A stretch of DNA of 64,000 nucleotides from QHWT01 sp963755695 (GTDB taxonomy: Bacteria; Acidobacteriota; Vicinamibacteria; Vicinamibacterales; 2-12-FULL-66-21), in NCBI GenBank assembly GCA_963755695.1, contig CAVWLB010000001.1, forward strand, positions 496,001 to 560,000. The letters are read 5' to 3'. The notes beneath the pieces are model-generated. The model was not told the origin of the DNA. It made no database searches and saw only the letters and a program-made list of their open reading frames with translations. The position numbers and the translations under genes were made by a program. Of the stretch, positions 9,468-18,128 are shown in pieces. Numbering within the stretch: the first letter of the stretch is position 1; every line of letters starts with the position of its first letter.

Positions 9468-10538
9468 ATGCTGAAACCACTGCCGCTGCTGCTGTGCGCC
9501 GCGCTGGCCGTCCTGACACCGGACGCCCCGCCGCGATTCGAGATGCAGAAGCTTGCCGACGGCGTCTACGCGGCGATTCGCAAGGAACCGGTCGGCCTTG
9601 GCGTTGACGCCAACAACCTGTTCGTCGTCGATGACGACGGAGTAGTGGTCGTTGACACCAACTTCGGCGCAACGTCGACGCGCGAGGTGGCAGCCGCGCT
9701 CCGCACGATCACCGATAAACCGGTGAAGTACGTGATCAACACGCATCCCCACGACGATCACGTGCTCGGCAACCAGGTCTATCGAGAACTCTTTCCACGC
9801 GCCGAATTCATCGCCCATGCGTTCACCCGCGACTACCTGCCGGGCAAGGGTCTCGAAGCGCGCCAGCGTCAGGTGGCGGCGCTGCCGCAGTTCAAGGAGC
9901 AGCTCGAGAACATGCTCAGAGACGGGAAGACTCCGTCAGGAAGAACGCTGACCGATGAGGAGCGGGCCGGATACTCGAGCGATGTTGGATTGATTACGCG
10001 ATATCTGGCCGACGCGCCGTCGTTTCAAATCGTCCTTCCGACCATTGCGGTCACCAGTCGGCTCACTCTGCACCGTAGCGGCCGCGACGTCGAGGTCCGC
10101 TTTCTTGGCGGCGGTCATACTGCCGGAGACCTGGTCGTCTTTCTTCCGAAAGAGCGGATCCTGGCGACCGGGGATCTGGTTGTCGCGCCGGTTCCGCTGG
10201 TGGGCAGCGATCAGTCGCACATCGGCCCATGGATCTCTTCGCTGGATCAGATCGCCGAGATCCAGCCGGCAGTAATCGTTCCCGGTCACGGCCCGGTCAT
10301 GCGAGATCTGTCGTATGTCCAGCAGATGGCCCGAATGTTCCGCGCGGTCCAGGAAGAGACCGCTGCCGCGGTCTCCCGTGGCGAAACACTGGAGCAGGCG
10401 CAAAAGAGCATCCACCTCGAGGCGCTTCAACGCGAGTTTGCCGGCGATTCATCCCTACGGGCCACCCTTTTCCGTAACTACGTAGCCGGCCCGGCGGTGG
10501 CGGCCGCGTATCGTGGGCTGCACGACGGGAAGTTCTAG
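9468..10538 (+). CDS. Exported MBL-fold metallo-hydrolase
   Basis: 356 residues with a short N-terminal hydrophobic segment (LKPLPLLLCAALAVL), probably a signal peptide. The metal motif HPHDDH lies at about residues 93-98. The later ligands are GGGHTAGD and the Asp in ATGDLV, and PGHGPV supplies the last His. This is the quinoprotein-relay/SoxH-like branch of the beta-lactamase fold. The substrate is unknown; hydrolysis of an ester or lactone in the periplasm is the family expectation. No Shine-Dalgarno is visible, but TAGAAG/AAGAT lies 6-9 bases before the ATG, as at other leaderless-looking starts here. Confidence 0.85.
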   Translation: MLKPLPLLLCAALAVLTPDAPPRFEMQKLADGVYAAIRKEPVGLGVDANNLFVVDDDGVVVVDTNFGATSTREVAAALRTITDKPVKYVINTHPHDDHVLGNQVYRELFPRAEFIAHAFTRDYLPGKGLEARQRQVAALPQFKEQLENMLRDGKTPSGRTLTDEERAGYSSDVGLITRYLADAPSFQIVLPTIAVTSRLTLHRSGRDVEVRFLGGGHTAGDLVVFLPKERILATGDLVVAPVPLVGSDQSHIGPWISSLDQIAEIQPAVIVPGHGPVMRDLSYVQQMARMFRAVQEETAAAVSRGETLEQAQKSIHLEALQREFAGDSSLRATLFRNYVAGPAVAAAYRGLHDGKF

Positions 10539-10549
10539 CGTTCTCACGC

Positions 10550-10555
10550 TATGAT
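10550..10555 (+). promoter_or_regulatory. -10-like TATGAT five bases before the ATG (leaderless start)
   Basis: TATGAT ends five bases before the ATG at 10561, with no purine-rich ribosome site between. Transcription starting 6-7 bases after a -10 box would begin on the start codon itself. No clear -35 is present. Confidence 0.45.
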
Positions 10556-10560
10556 CGGAT

Positions 10561-11526
10561 ATGCGCGCTCTCCTGGTCGCGCTCACCCTGTCGGTCGCGC
10601 TCGCTCCTCAGCAGCCCCAGTTTCGCAGCGGTGCGTATACGGTTGCGGTGTATACCACCGTCTCCGACGCCTCCGGAAAGCTCGTTCCCGATCTCGGGCG
10701 TGACCAGTTCGAAGTGTTCGACAACGGCAAGCGCCAGACGATCTCGACCTTCGCCAACGACGTCCAGCCGATCACGGTCGTGATGATGCTCGATCGAAGC
10801 GGCAGCATGTTTCGCAACTTCGCTCTCGTGCAGCGGGCGGCCGAAGCGTTCGTCGAACGCATGATGGCCGGCGACAGAGCGCGCGTCGGCAGCTTTGCGG
10901 CGCGCATTCAGGTGGACCCGCGCGACTTTACCTCGGACCGGGGAGAGCTCTTCGAGATCCTTCGGACCGAGTTGCAGCAGGCGGGACCGACACCGCTTTG
11001 GAATGCGGTGAGTGTCGGCGTCACCGCCCTCCAGCACCAGGAAGGACGCCGCGTCATCCTGGTATTCACCGACGGCGTCGATCGTCCGATGAACGGCAGC
11101 GGCAACAATGCCTCGCTCCGGGAGGTGATGAAGCGCGCCGAACAGGAAGACGTGATGGTGTATGCGATCGGACTGGCGAGCGAACAGTTCGGTGGTCAGC
11201 GAGGGGGCCGCTCCGGCGGTTTCGGCGGCCACGGAGGAGGAGGGTTCGGCGGTTTCGGCGGTGGCGGCGGACCGGAGATCCAGAAACCGGATCAGGGTCT
11301 TCCGAAGATCGCCGGAGCAACCGGTGGCGGCTATTTCGAGCTCACCAGGACCAACGACCTGGCATCCACGTTCGCCCGGGTCGCCGACGAGCTGCATCAC
11401 CAGTACTTGCTGGGATTCGAGCCCGAGAAGCTCGATGGCAAGGCGCACAAGCTGGAAGTGCGCCTGAAGACGTCCGGCCTCACGGCGCGCGCGAGAAGGA
11501 CCTACGTCGCGGCGCGCTCCAACTGA
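10561..11526 (+). CDS. VWFA-related acidobacterial domain protein
   Basis: 321 residues: signal peptide (about 1-20), then a von Willebrand A domain with a MIDAS site DRSGSM at about residue 78 and a later TDGVDRP segment. A glycine-rich stretch (about 218-240) interrupts the domain, and a C-terminal YLLGFEPEKLDGKAHKLEV region follows. This matches the secreted VWFA-related family abundant in Acidobacteriota (TIGR03436 type). Function is not established; metal-dependent protein-protein binding in the periplasm is the domain's usual role. It is monocistronic. Confidence 0.88.
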   Translation: MRALLVALTLSVALAPQQPQFRSGAYTVAVYTTVSDASGKLVPDLGRDQFEVFDNGKRQTISTFANDVQPITVVMMLDRSGSMFRNFALVQRAAEAFVERMMAGDRARVGSFAARIQVDPRDFTSDRGELFEILRTELQQAGPTPLWNAVSVGVTALQHQEGRRVILVFTDGVDRPMNGSGNNASLREVMKRAEQEDVMVYAIGLASEQFGGQRGGRSGGFGGHGGGGFGGFGGGGGPEIQKPDQGLPKIAGATGGGYFELTRTNDLASTFARVADELHHQYLLGFEPEKLDGKAHKLEVRLKTSGLTARARRTYVAARSN

Positions 11527-11787
11527 ACGACGGCGGTCACTCGGTGTTCTCGCCAATGCACGTTGGTGGACCTGCGAAACGCACGAACTCAACCTAACTG
11601 GATCCAGACTCTTTGACGCACGATTGACGCGTGCGACCTGCACCCTTCGCACGAACGGCATGAATGCCCGCCTTATTGATTCAATGCTGGGAGGCCGGAA
11701 ACGATCTCAGTCTCTGAGGACCTTAGGTGCAGACCGTGGCAGGACGCCGCGTAGTTCTGCCCGGAGGCAAGGCAGCGGGTCGCGCGA
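11527..11787. other. Intergenic region, no gene seen
   Basis: This lies between convergent genes (VWFA protein on plus, DUF2277 on minus). Open frames here are short and arginine/serine-rich, typical of antisense noise in GC-rich DNA. No hairpin followed by a T-run and no RNA gene was recognised. Confidence 0.5.
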
Positions 11788-12060
11788 TCAACGAGCCGCG
11801 AAGCGTTCGGCAGCCCTGGCGCGCGCGCGTTGCGCGACCTCCTCGCGATCGCGGGGCGGCGTCGAGGTCTTCAGCGCATCCACGAGTTTCCGGGCGCTGC
11901 GCGACACTTCATCCACGGCGCGCTCGAACACTTGCTCGTTGGCATGAGAGGGCTTCGTGAAACCGCTGATCTTCCGTACGAACTGCACGGCCGCGGCGCG
12001 GACCTCTTCGTCTGTGGCGGGTGGATCGAAATTGAACAGGGGACGAATATTGCGGCACAT
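11788..12060 (-). CDS. DUF2277 family protein
   Basis: 90 residues starting MCRNIRPLFNFDPPAT, the diagnostic N-terminus of DUF2277, with the family's VRKISG and EVSRSARKLV helices. Length is typical. Members are small cytoplasmic proteins of unknown function found singly in Actinobacteria and Acidobacteriota. Convergent with the VWFA gene and divergent from the amidohydrolase gene. Confidence 0.88.
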   Translation of the reverse strand: MCRNIRPLFNFDPPATDEEVRAAAVQFVRKISGFTKPSHANEQVFERAVDEVSRSARKLVDALKTSTPPRDREEVAQRARARAAERFAAR

Positions 12061-12161
12061 CCTATTACTGTAGCAGCTTGCGAAGGCAGTGATCGCGAAC
12101 CGCCGTCCGCCAACCGCTGACCCGTGAACGGCTGACTGCTGACGTCCATCAGCCTCCGATA

Positions 12162-12167
12162 TAGAAT
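12162..12167 (+). promoter_or_regulatory. -10-like TAGAAT before the amidohydrolase start
   Basis: The sequence GATATAGAAT ends nine bases before the ATG at 12177 and no Shine-Dalgarno intervenes, consistent with a leaderless or near-leaderless transcript. Confidence 0.35.
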
Positions 12168-12176
12168 CCGCGGATC

Positions 12177-13610
12177 ATGTCGAGCCGAGCCGTTGTTCTC
12201 GGGAGCCTCATGGCCGGCGCTTCGGCCGTCGTCGCGATCCAGCCGTCACAGCAGCAGGCGAACGCCATTCGCAATTTCATATCAGTCGATGCGCCGGTGG
12301 TGGCCTTGACCAACGCGCGCGTCATCGACGGCACGGGCGCTCCTGCGCGTGAGCGACCAGACGCTCCTCATCCGCGACGGGACGATCGCGGAGATCGGCG
12401 ACGCCGAGCGCGTGACGCCGCCTGACGGTGCCACGACGATCGATCTCGTCGGGCAAGACCGTCATTCCCGGTCTGGTGATGGTTCACGAGCACCTCTACT
12501 ATCCGACCGGGCCCGAACGTGTACGGGCAGCTCGGCGCGAGCTTCGTCCGGCTGTATCTCGCCGGCGGCGTCACGACGATGAGGACCGGCGGGAACACGA
12601 ACGGGTTGATGGACATCAACCTGAAACAGCAGATCGATGCCGGCACGGCGGCGGGACCCGCGATCGATGCGACCGCGCCATACTTGAATGGCCCGCAAAG
12701 CCTCCTGCAGATGCACACGCTCGACCGACGCCGACGGATGCGCGGAAGCAGGTGGCTTACTGGGCCGACATGGGCGCGACCTCGTTCAAGGCCTACATGC
12801 AGATCACGCGCGACGAGCTGCGGGCCGCCATCGAGGAGGCGCACGCGCGCGGGTTGAAGATTACCGGCCATCTCTGCTCGGTCACCTACGCGGAAGCGGC
12901 GGACCTCGGCATCGACAATCTCGAGCACGGATTCATGGCCTCGACGGATTTCGTCACCGACAAGCAGCCGGACGTGTGTCCTGGACAGGCCGCCGGGCAG
13001 CGCACCATCGCGGCGCTCGACGAGAACGGCGCGCCGTTCAAGTCGCTGGTGAAGAAACTCGTCGACAAGCACGTGGCGCTGACGTCGACGATGACGGTGT
13101 TCGAGACCTTCACGCCGGGACGCCCGAAGCCACCCGGCCTCGACGTGCTGCTGCCGGAGTTGAAGCAGCAGTTCGAGGAGATCGTACGAACGCGCGTCGC
13201 GGCAACCAGCAGTCGATCTATCCGACGCTGCTGCCCAAGGGGATGGCGCTCGAGCGCGCGTTCGCGCGGGCCGGCGGACTGCTGCTCGCCGGAACCGATC
13301 CGACCGGCATTCGGCGGCGTCGTTCCCGGGTACTCGAACCAGCGTCAGCTCGAACTGCTCGTCGAGGAAGGCTTCACGCCGCTCGAGGCGATTCAGATCG
13401 GGACGCTGAACGGCGCGACGTACCTCGGACGAGACGCGCGCGTCGGCTCGATCGCACGACGGCAAGCAGGCCGATCTCGTCGTGATCGACGGGGATCCGT
13501 CGACGACCATCGCTGACGTGCGCAAGGTCGAAACCGTGTTCAAGCGAGGCGTCGGCTTCGATCCCGCGAAGCTGATCGCGTCGGTGAGCGGCAAGGTGGG
13601 CCTGTGGTGA
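12177..13610 (+). CDS. Secreted amidohydrolase (imidazolonepropionase-like), consensus broken by about nine frameshifts
   Basis: The frames join into one protein of about 470 residues: signal peptide, composite N-terminal domain (ALTNARVIDGTGAP), metal motif HEH in PGLVMVHEH, GVTTMRTGGN, KITGHL, the FMASTDF region, then LLAGTDPTG, LEAIQIGTLNGA and QADLVVIDGDP. The metal-dependent amidohydrolase class acts on cyclic amides, dipeptides or similar; the true substrate is unknown. Breaks lie near 12355, 12452, 12509, two near 12730, two near 13195, 13315 and 13456. Each fits a doubled third codon base (for example gg-g-c before AAGACC). Removing one base restores conserved sequence such as TLTTPTDARKQVAYW. 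I therefore read the gene as intact. The stop overlaps the next gene's GTG. Confidence 0.8.
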
Positions 13611-14687
13611 CGCTGGCGCTGCTGCTCGCCGTTCTGCTGCTTCAGGCGCCTGCCAAAGGCGAGCTTGCGCAAACCCAGGAGCCGAAGCAGGGCGACTACG
13701 TGGTTCGCGACTTCCGCTTCGCCTCGGGCGAAACCCTTGCGGAACTACGCATTCATTACCGGACGTACGGCCAGCCGCGGCGGGATGGGCAGGGGATCGT
13801 GCGAAACGCCGTCCTGATCATGCACGGCACCGGAGGAAGCGGAGCGCAATTCACCGGCAGCCGGTTCGCGGGCGCGCTGTTCGGTCCCGGCCAGCTGCTC
13901 GACCCATCCCGGTACTTCATCATCCTGCCCGACGACATCGGCCACGGACAGTCGAGCAAGCCGAGCGACGGCCTGCGCGCGAAGTTTCCACGCTATGTCT
14001 ATCAAGACATGATCGAGGCCGAGCATCGACTGGTGACCGACGGCCTTGGCGTCAACCACCTGCGTCTGGTCATGGGCACCTCGATGGGCGGGATGCACAC
14101 CTGGCTGTGGGGCGAGCGGTATCCCGACTTCATGGACGCGCTGATGCCGCTCGCCAGCGTGCCGTCGCAGATAGCCGGGCGGAATCGCGTCTGGCGACGG
14201 ATCGCGATCGACGCGATACGAAACGATCCGGAATGGAACGGCGGCGAGTACCGGACCGCAGCCGCGGGGACTGAGAACCGCCGCGCAGATGTTGTGGCTG
14301 GTCGGCAGCAATCCGCTGATCCGATATCGCGAGGCGCCGACGCTCGACGCGGCCGACAAGGCGATCGACGACTACGTCGCCAACTACGTGCGTACGAACG
14401 ACGCCAACGACACCTTGTACGCGCTCGAGTCGTCGCGCGACTACGATCCGGCCCCGGCGCTCGAACGCATCACCGCGCCGCTCGTCGCGATCAATTCTGC
14501 CGACGACCTCGTCAACCCCCCAGAGATTGGCGTGCTGGAGCGCGAGATCACGCGTGTGCCGCACGGCCGCGCGATCATCATTCCGCTGAGCGACCAGACG
14601 GTGGGCCACGGGACGCACACGGTCGCCACAGTGTGGCAGCAGTATCTCGAACAGCTGCTCAAGGCCACAGAACAGCAGCCACAGTGA
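13604..14687 (+). CDS. Alpha/beta hydrolase of the homoserine O-acetyltransferase (MetX)-like family
   Basis: The GTG at 13604 overlaps the amidohydrolase stop, suggesting translational coupling. An N-terminal hydrophobic stretch may be a signal peptide. The fold is clear: oxyanion HGTGGS, LPDDIGHGQSSKP, nucleophile elbow GTSMGG (Ser about residue 159), acid in INSADDL, and catalytic His in the GHGTHT region. One frameshift near 14262 (ac-c-g before cagccg) hides the motif YRTQPRGLRTAAQM; correcting it gives about 360 residues. True MetX enzymes make O-acetylhomoserine, but exported acidobacterial relatives are unassigned hydrolases. The last codons run into the word repeat that follows. Confidence 0.8.
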
Positions 14688-14795
14688 ACACAGACAAGCT
14701 GGCCACAGAAGAAGGCCACAGAAGAAGCCACAGAAAAACACAGAAAAACACAGCAAAACACAGCAAACACAGCAAACACAGAAGAACACACGTCG
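14663..14795 (+). repeat. CACAGAA word repeat, forward arm left of the GxxExxY gene
   Basis: At least ten imperfect copies of gCCACAGAAgaa / aaCACAGaaaa lie here, starting inside the last codons of the upstream gene. The reverse-complement arm of the same word lies at 15500-15560, on the other side of the GxxExxY gene. Related arms occur at 23440-23565 and 44200-44260. Confidence 0.8.
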
Positions 14796-14926
14796 TCACT
14801 CCCCGGTGCAGAGCATCAAGTATCCGCGTACTTCTATGCGACGGCGGGTTGCGGAGACTGAGTACTTCGAGGGGCGTTGCGGGGGTTTTCTCAGCAAATC
14901 GCGAAGGAACATGATTTGCGAAGCCT

Positions 14927-15334
14927 TTGTCCGTGCTCGTCTATCCCCACTCGGATCTGACTGGACGAATCATCGAAGCCTTCTACATCGTATTCCGCGA
15001 ACTCGGTCACGGTTTTGCGGAGAAGCTCTATCGGCGAGCGGTCGCCATCGTCCTGCGGGAAATGGGGCTGGAGGCGATTGAGGAACGCGAGATCAACGTG
15101 CACTTCCACGGTGCCTTGATCGGTACGTTCAAAGCGGACATTGTAGTCGCCCGCACGATCATGGTCGAAGTCAAGGCCGTAAAGGAACTGAACGGCTGCG
15201 ACGAGGCACAACTGCTCAACTATCTCAAATGTGCTGGCGGCGGAGTTGGACTGCTCGTGAACTTTGGACAGCGACTCGAACATAAACGACGAGTGATGGG
15301 CGACCCCGACGCACGCTTGCCGAAGCTGCTCTAG
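14927..15334 (+). CDS. GxxExxY (PDDEXK_3) family nuclease-like protein
   Basis: 135 residues from a TTG start (GTG at 14933 is an alternative). It shows the family pattern: DLTGRIIEAFYIVFRELGHG, a GFAEKLYRRA segment in the GxxExxY place, then HGALIGTFKADIVV and VEVKAVKEL. The Asp and the ExK form a PD-(D/E)XK-like nuclease site, and NYLKCAGGGVGLLVNFG completes the fold. No biochemical role is established for the family. Here it sits alone between inverted arms of a dispersed word repeat, and its composition is less GC-rich than its neighbours. Both features suggest recent arrival. Confidence 0.85.
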   Translation: MSVLVYPHSDLTGRIIEAFYIVFRELGHGFAEKLYRRAVAIVLREMGLEAIEEREINVHFHGALIGTFKADIVVARTIMVEVKAVKELNGCDEAQLLNYLKCAGGGVGLLVNFGQRLEHKRRVMGDPDARLPKLL

Positions 15335-15499
15335 CTTTGCGTCTCCTAATCTCCTGTTGCCGACGAACCAAATGAGCAAGTTGTGCACCAACAAGAAGTC
15401 TGCGGCACGGCGGCGAACGCGTGACGCCGCAGCTTTCTTGTTTGCCGCCTTGTCGCCTTCTGCATTTCTTATCTCGTCATGCCTTTCTCTCCTGCGTTT

Positions 15500-15560
15500 A
15501 ATGTTGTTCAGTGTTCTTCAGTGTTTTTCTGTGGCCCCTTTTTCTGTGGCTTTCTCCGGC
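15500..15560 (-). repeat. CACAGAA word repeat, reverse arm right of the GxxExxY gene
   Basis: On the plus strand it reads gttCAGTGTTCTTCAGTGTTTTTCTGTGG and continues with a second TTCTGTGG. This is the reverse complement of the words at 14663-14795. The remaining gap 15335-15629 is T- and C-rich and holds no recognisable gene. Confidence 0.75.
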
Positions 15561-15629
15561 CTGTGGCGACTATCGTTCGTTGGCCAGTTTGGTATTCTGT
15601 GGAGGCCAGCGCCTGGAGGAGTGATTCCC

Positions 15630-16028
15630 ATGGCGCCTACCCGCCTCTTCGGCCCTCTCGGCCTCTTTTCAATCCCGATGGCGTTCGTCCTCGGTCTCAC
15701 CGTGTCACACGAGACGCCAGTTCGCGCGAGCGGTGAGGACACCGTTCGGCTCGCGACCGGGAGCGTCGTCGGTCTCGCCCCAGGAAGCGTGGTGAACCTG
15801 GCCACGCCGACGTTTGTTCAGCAGGGCAAGCGATACGCCTTTACGTGGGCTAGCGGCGGACCCGCACAGACCTACGCGGTCAAAGAGGTGCGGTCCGACG
15901 GCTGGGTGCTCGTGGAGGTTGCCGACGAAGTCACGCGGCCCGACCTCTACATCCCCGGGGAGTTTCCTCTGCGGTGGCTCCACGTTGGCCTCGCCGTGTC
16001 GGTGCAGGAGATGCGGCCGCTGCCGTAA
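15630..16028 (+). CDS. Small secreted protein of unknown function
   Basis: 132 residues from an ATG nine bases after GGAGGA. A signal peptide (about 1-33, hydrophobic FSIPMAFVLGLTV) is followed by a short repeat, ATGSVVGLAPGSVVNLA. The rest is a compact beta-rich region with WVLVEVADEV and LRWLHVGLAVSVQEM. I recognise no family. The clear ribosome site, the signal peptide and the coding bias support a real gene. Confidence 0.6.
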   Translation: MAPTRLFGPLGLFSIPMAFVLGLTVSHETPVRASGEDTVRLATGSVVGLAPGSVVNLATPTFVQQGKRYAFTWASGGPAQTYAVKEVRSDGWVLVEVADEVTRPDLYIPGEFPLRWLHVGLAVSVQEMRPLP

Positions 16029-16166
16029 CGCCGAGCTGTCTTACTCGCAGGTCGGTGAATCGGCGCCGCAACCCGCTCCGCGCCGATTTGTGGCCGATTT
16101 TTACCGTTCCATCGATGGTACTCAGGTTGCTCTCACATGACCTGCCGACGCCTGGAGTGTCCTCAT

Positions 16167-16781
16167 ATGCGAAGACTGTTCATCCTCGCCTGGATGATGG
16201 CGGGCTGTGCCTTGCCGTCAGTTGCCGCTGCGCAGAGTCCGAAAACGGAAGTACAGGGATTCGGCGGCCTCACGTTCGGATCCTCGAGCTTCGGAAGTAC
16301 GAGCGCGTCGACCTTTGGCGGTCGCATTGCCGTTGATTTGATGCCGAACATGCAGGTAATCGGCGAGGGCGGGCGGATGTCCGACATCAAGTCGCCGCTG
16401 TTCGACGTCCTCGAATACACGCCGGTGGGGCTGCAGCTGTCAGCGTGGTACGGCGAAGCCGGCGTGCGGTTGATGACGTCTCATTCGACCGTTCGTCCGT
16501 ATGTCGAAACCACGGCGGGCATCGCGCGGCTCACGCCCAGCATCGAGGGCGTCAGCGGCCGCGCCGACGCAATCATCGATGCCGGTCTCGCGTTTCTCCA
16601 TCGAACCGAGCCGATGCTCGGCGTCGGCGGGGGCATGCTCGTCCAGAGCGGGTCACTGACGCTCGACCTCGGATATCGATACAACAAGATCTTTGCCGGA
16701 GGTACCGTCGCATCGGTCCTGAATGCCGGCGACGCGTACCATGTCAATCAGGTGCGGCTGGGAGTCGGCGTGAGGTTTTGA
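16167..16781 (+). CDS. Small outer-membrane beta-barrel protein
   Basis: About 204 residues from the ATG at 16167, chosen because MRRLFILAWMMAG begins a good signal peptide; the frame is open from 16137. The mature part alternates polar and hydrophobic residues in amphipathic strands (FGGRIAVDL, MQVIGEGGRM, VGLQLSAWYGEAGVRL, PYVETTAGIARL, DLGYRYNKIF). It ends VRLGVGVRF, with the C-terminal Phe typical of BAM substrates. An eight-stranded OmpA/OmpX-like barrel is likely; the function is unknown. Confidence 0.75.
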   Translation: MRRLFILAWMMAGCALPSVAAAQSPKTEVQGFGGLTFGSSSFGSTSASTFGGRIAVDLMPNMQVIGEGGRMSDIKSPLFDVLEYTPVGLQLSAWYGEAGVRLMTSHSTVRPYVETTAGIARLTPSIEGVSGRADAIIDAGLAFLHRTEPMLGVGGGMLVQSGSLTLDLGYRYNKIFAGGTVASVLNAGDAYHVNQVRLGVGVRF

Positions 16782-16846
16782 CGTCTGTCGGCCTCACATT
16801 CGGTCGCACCGGAGCCGAAGCCAGAAGCCAACGGCCCGGAGCCACT

Positions 16847-17998
16847 TCACATTCCGCAGCCGTTCGACTTCACCTCTTCGGCCATTGCGCCGAGTTGGTT
16901 GGTGAGACCACCCGGGAAGCCGAACTGGGTGTTACGCACCGAACGGATGAACCGGCTGCTCTCGTCCATCGGAAGCGTGGCGACGTTGCGGCAGAAATCC
17001 AGCCAGATGCCGTCCATCGTCAGGTACTGCTCGACGTTGGACAGGTAGAAGGTCTGCACGATCGTGTTGCGTGCCCGCACGTAGGCGCCGACGGAACGCA
17101 CGGCCTTGGGGCCGGCGAAGTTTCCAACCAGGGGAACCAGCAGATTCCGCGACTCCAACGACTTGATGAATTCGAAGTTCTCCTCGCTGGAGAGGTAGCT
17201 CCGGGCCGTACCACCCTCGTCGGTCGCCACCATCAGATCCGCATAAGTTGGGAAGTTTCGACCGCCGCGGCCGCCCATCGAATAGGTCAGCGCCGGACCA
17301 GCACTCTCGAACTGCGAGTACACGCTCCTGATGTTCTCGATGTCGTCCGGCGACAGTTCGAATCCGTGCGTCTTCGAAAGCAGGGTCACAATCGCCTCGA
17401 AGTTTGCCGCGAACAGTTCGTCGCTCGGTTGCGTCGGCCAGTACGCCGAGAAGATGTCCGAGACGGTGGACGCTTCGCTCAGCCCCTCGGGGCGCGGACG
17501 CGAGAAGAGCCGCGAGACGAAATCGGCGCGATCCGTGGACAGCTCGAAGAGCGCTTTGTACATCAACTGCAGGTTCAGGTTTCCGCGGCGCACGTCGACG
17601 ATGAACGCCATCGACGGCCGCACGGCGGTGATGTAGGTGAAGTTCTGCTCTGGCCCGACACCCATGTAGACACGTCCGGGCCTGGCGATCTCGACGAGCT
17701 CTGGAATCACGTACTGCATCCAGACTTCATTCGACAGCAGGTTGTCGGAACGGAAGAAGCCGTTGGGTTCTGAAAATTCCGTGACCAGGTTCCAGAACTC
17801 GCGGTCGCTCAGTTGATCCGGAATCGCGGGACGAGGTGCGGCCTCGGTCGCAGGAGCTGCCGGAGTCGGTGAAGCGGCCGCAGTCGGTGGCGGAGAAGAT
17901 GGCGAGACCGCCGGTGGCGCCGGCTTGGCGCAGGACGTCGGTAGCGCACCGATCAACCACCAGAGAAGCGCGAGAGCAAAAAGGCGGCGTCGCAGCAT
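16847..17998 (-). CDS. Putative lipoprotein of a conserved uncharacterised family
   Basis: 383 residues from the ATG at 17998; an in-frame ATG at 18019 is less likely. The N-terminus has arginines, a hydrophobic core and Cys in LPTSC, giving a plausible lipobox. A proline/alanine/serine linker (about 25-60) and then a globular domain follow, with DREFWNLVTEFSEPNGFFRS, VGPEQNFTYI and AFIVDVRRGNLNLQLMYKAL. The glycine segment and acidic residue pattern resemble a Rossmann or methyltransferase-like core. I cannot assign an activity. It lies convergent to the barrel gene and divergent from the VPS10/BNR gene. Confidence 0.7.
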   Translation of the reverse strand: MLRRRLFALALLWWLIGALPTSCAKPAPPAVSPSSPPPTAAASPTPAAPATEAAPRPAIPDQLSDREFWNLVTEFSEPNGFFRSDNLLSNEVWMQYVIPELVEIARPGRVYMGVGPEQNFTYITAVRPSMAFIVDVRRGNLNLQLMYKALFELSTDRADFVSRLFSRPRPEGLSEASTVSDIFSAYWPTQPSDELFAANFEAIVTLLSKTHGFELSPDDIENIRSVYSQFESAGPALTYSMGGRGGRNFPTYADLMVATDEGGTARSYLSSEENFEFIKSLESRNLLVPLVGNFAGPKAVRSVGAYVRARNTIVQTFYLSNVEQYLTMDGIWLDFCRNVATLPMDESSRFIRSVRNTQFGFPGGLTNQLGAMAEEVKSNGCGM

Positions 17999-18113
17999 GT
18001 TTGACCCGATCGCTGGCATGCTACCAGATCAGCGAAGGCTGCCGGTTTGACGGGCTCGAACGCGAGGCACCACCGCGTCAGGCGTCACCACAATCGGCAA
18101 AAGTCACAGCGTA

Positions 18114-18119
18114 TATACT
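18114..18119 (+). promoter_or_regulatory. -10-like TATACT nine bases before the VPS10/BNR start
   Basis: GTATATACTC precedes the ATG at 18129 with no ribosome site between, again a near-leaderless arrangement. No convincing -35 is seen. Confidence 0.4.
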
Positions 18120-18128
18120 CGCGCCGTC

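Noticed and set aside
12177..13610. Programmed ribosomal frameshifting in the amidohydrolase and other broken genes
   Set aside because: There are up to 25 shifts per gene, no slippery heptamers or downstream structures recur, and each shift is cured by deleting a single base.
14663..14795. Word repeats as a CRISPR array
   Set aside because: Units are 8-12 bp, drift in sequence, have no regular 30-40-bp spacers and no cas genes lie nearby.
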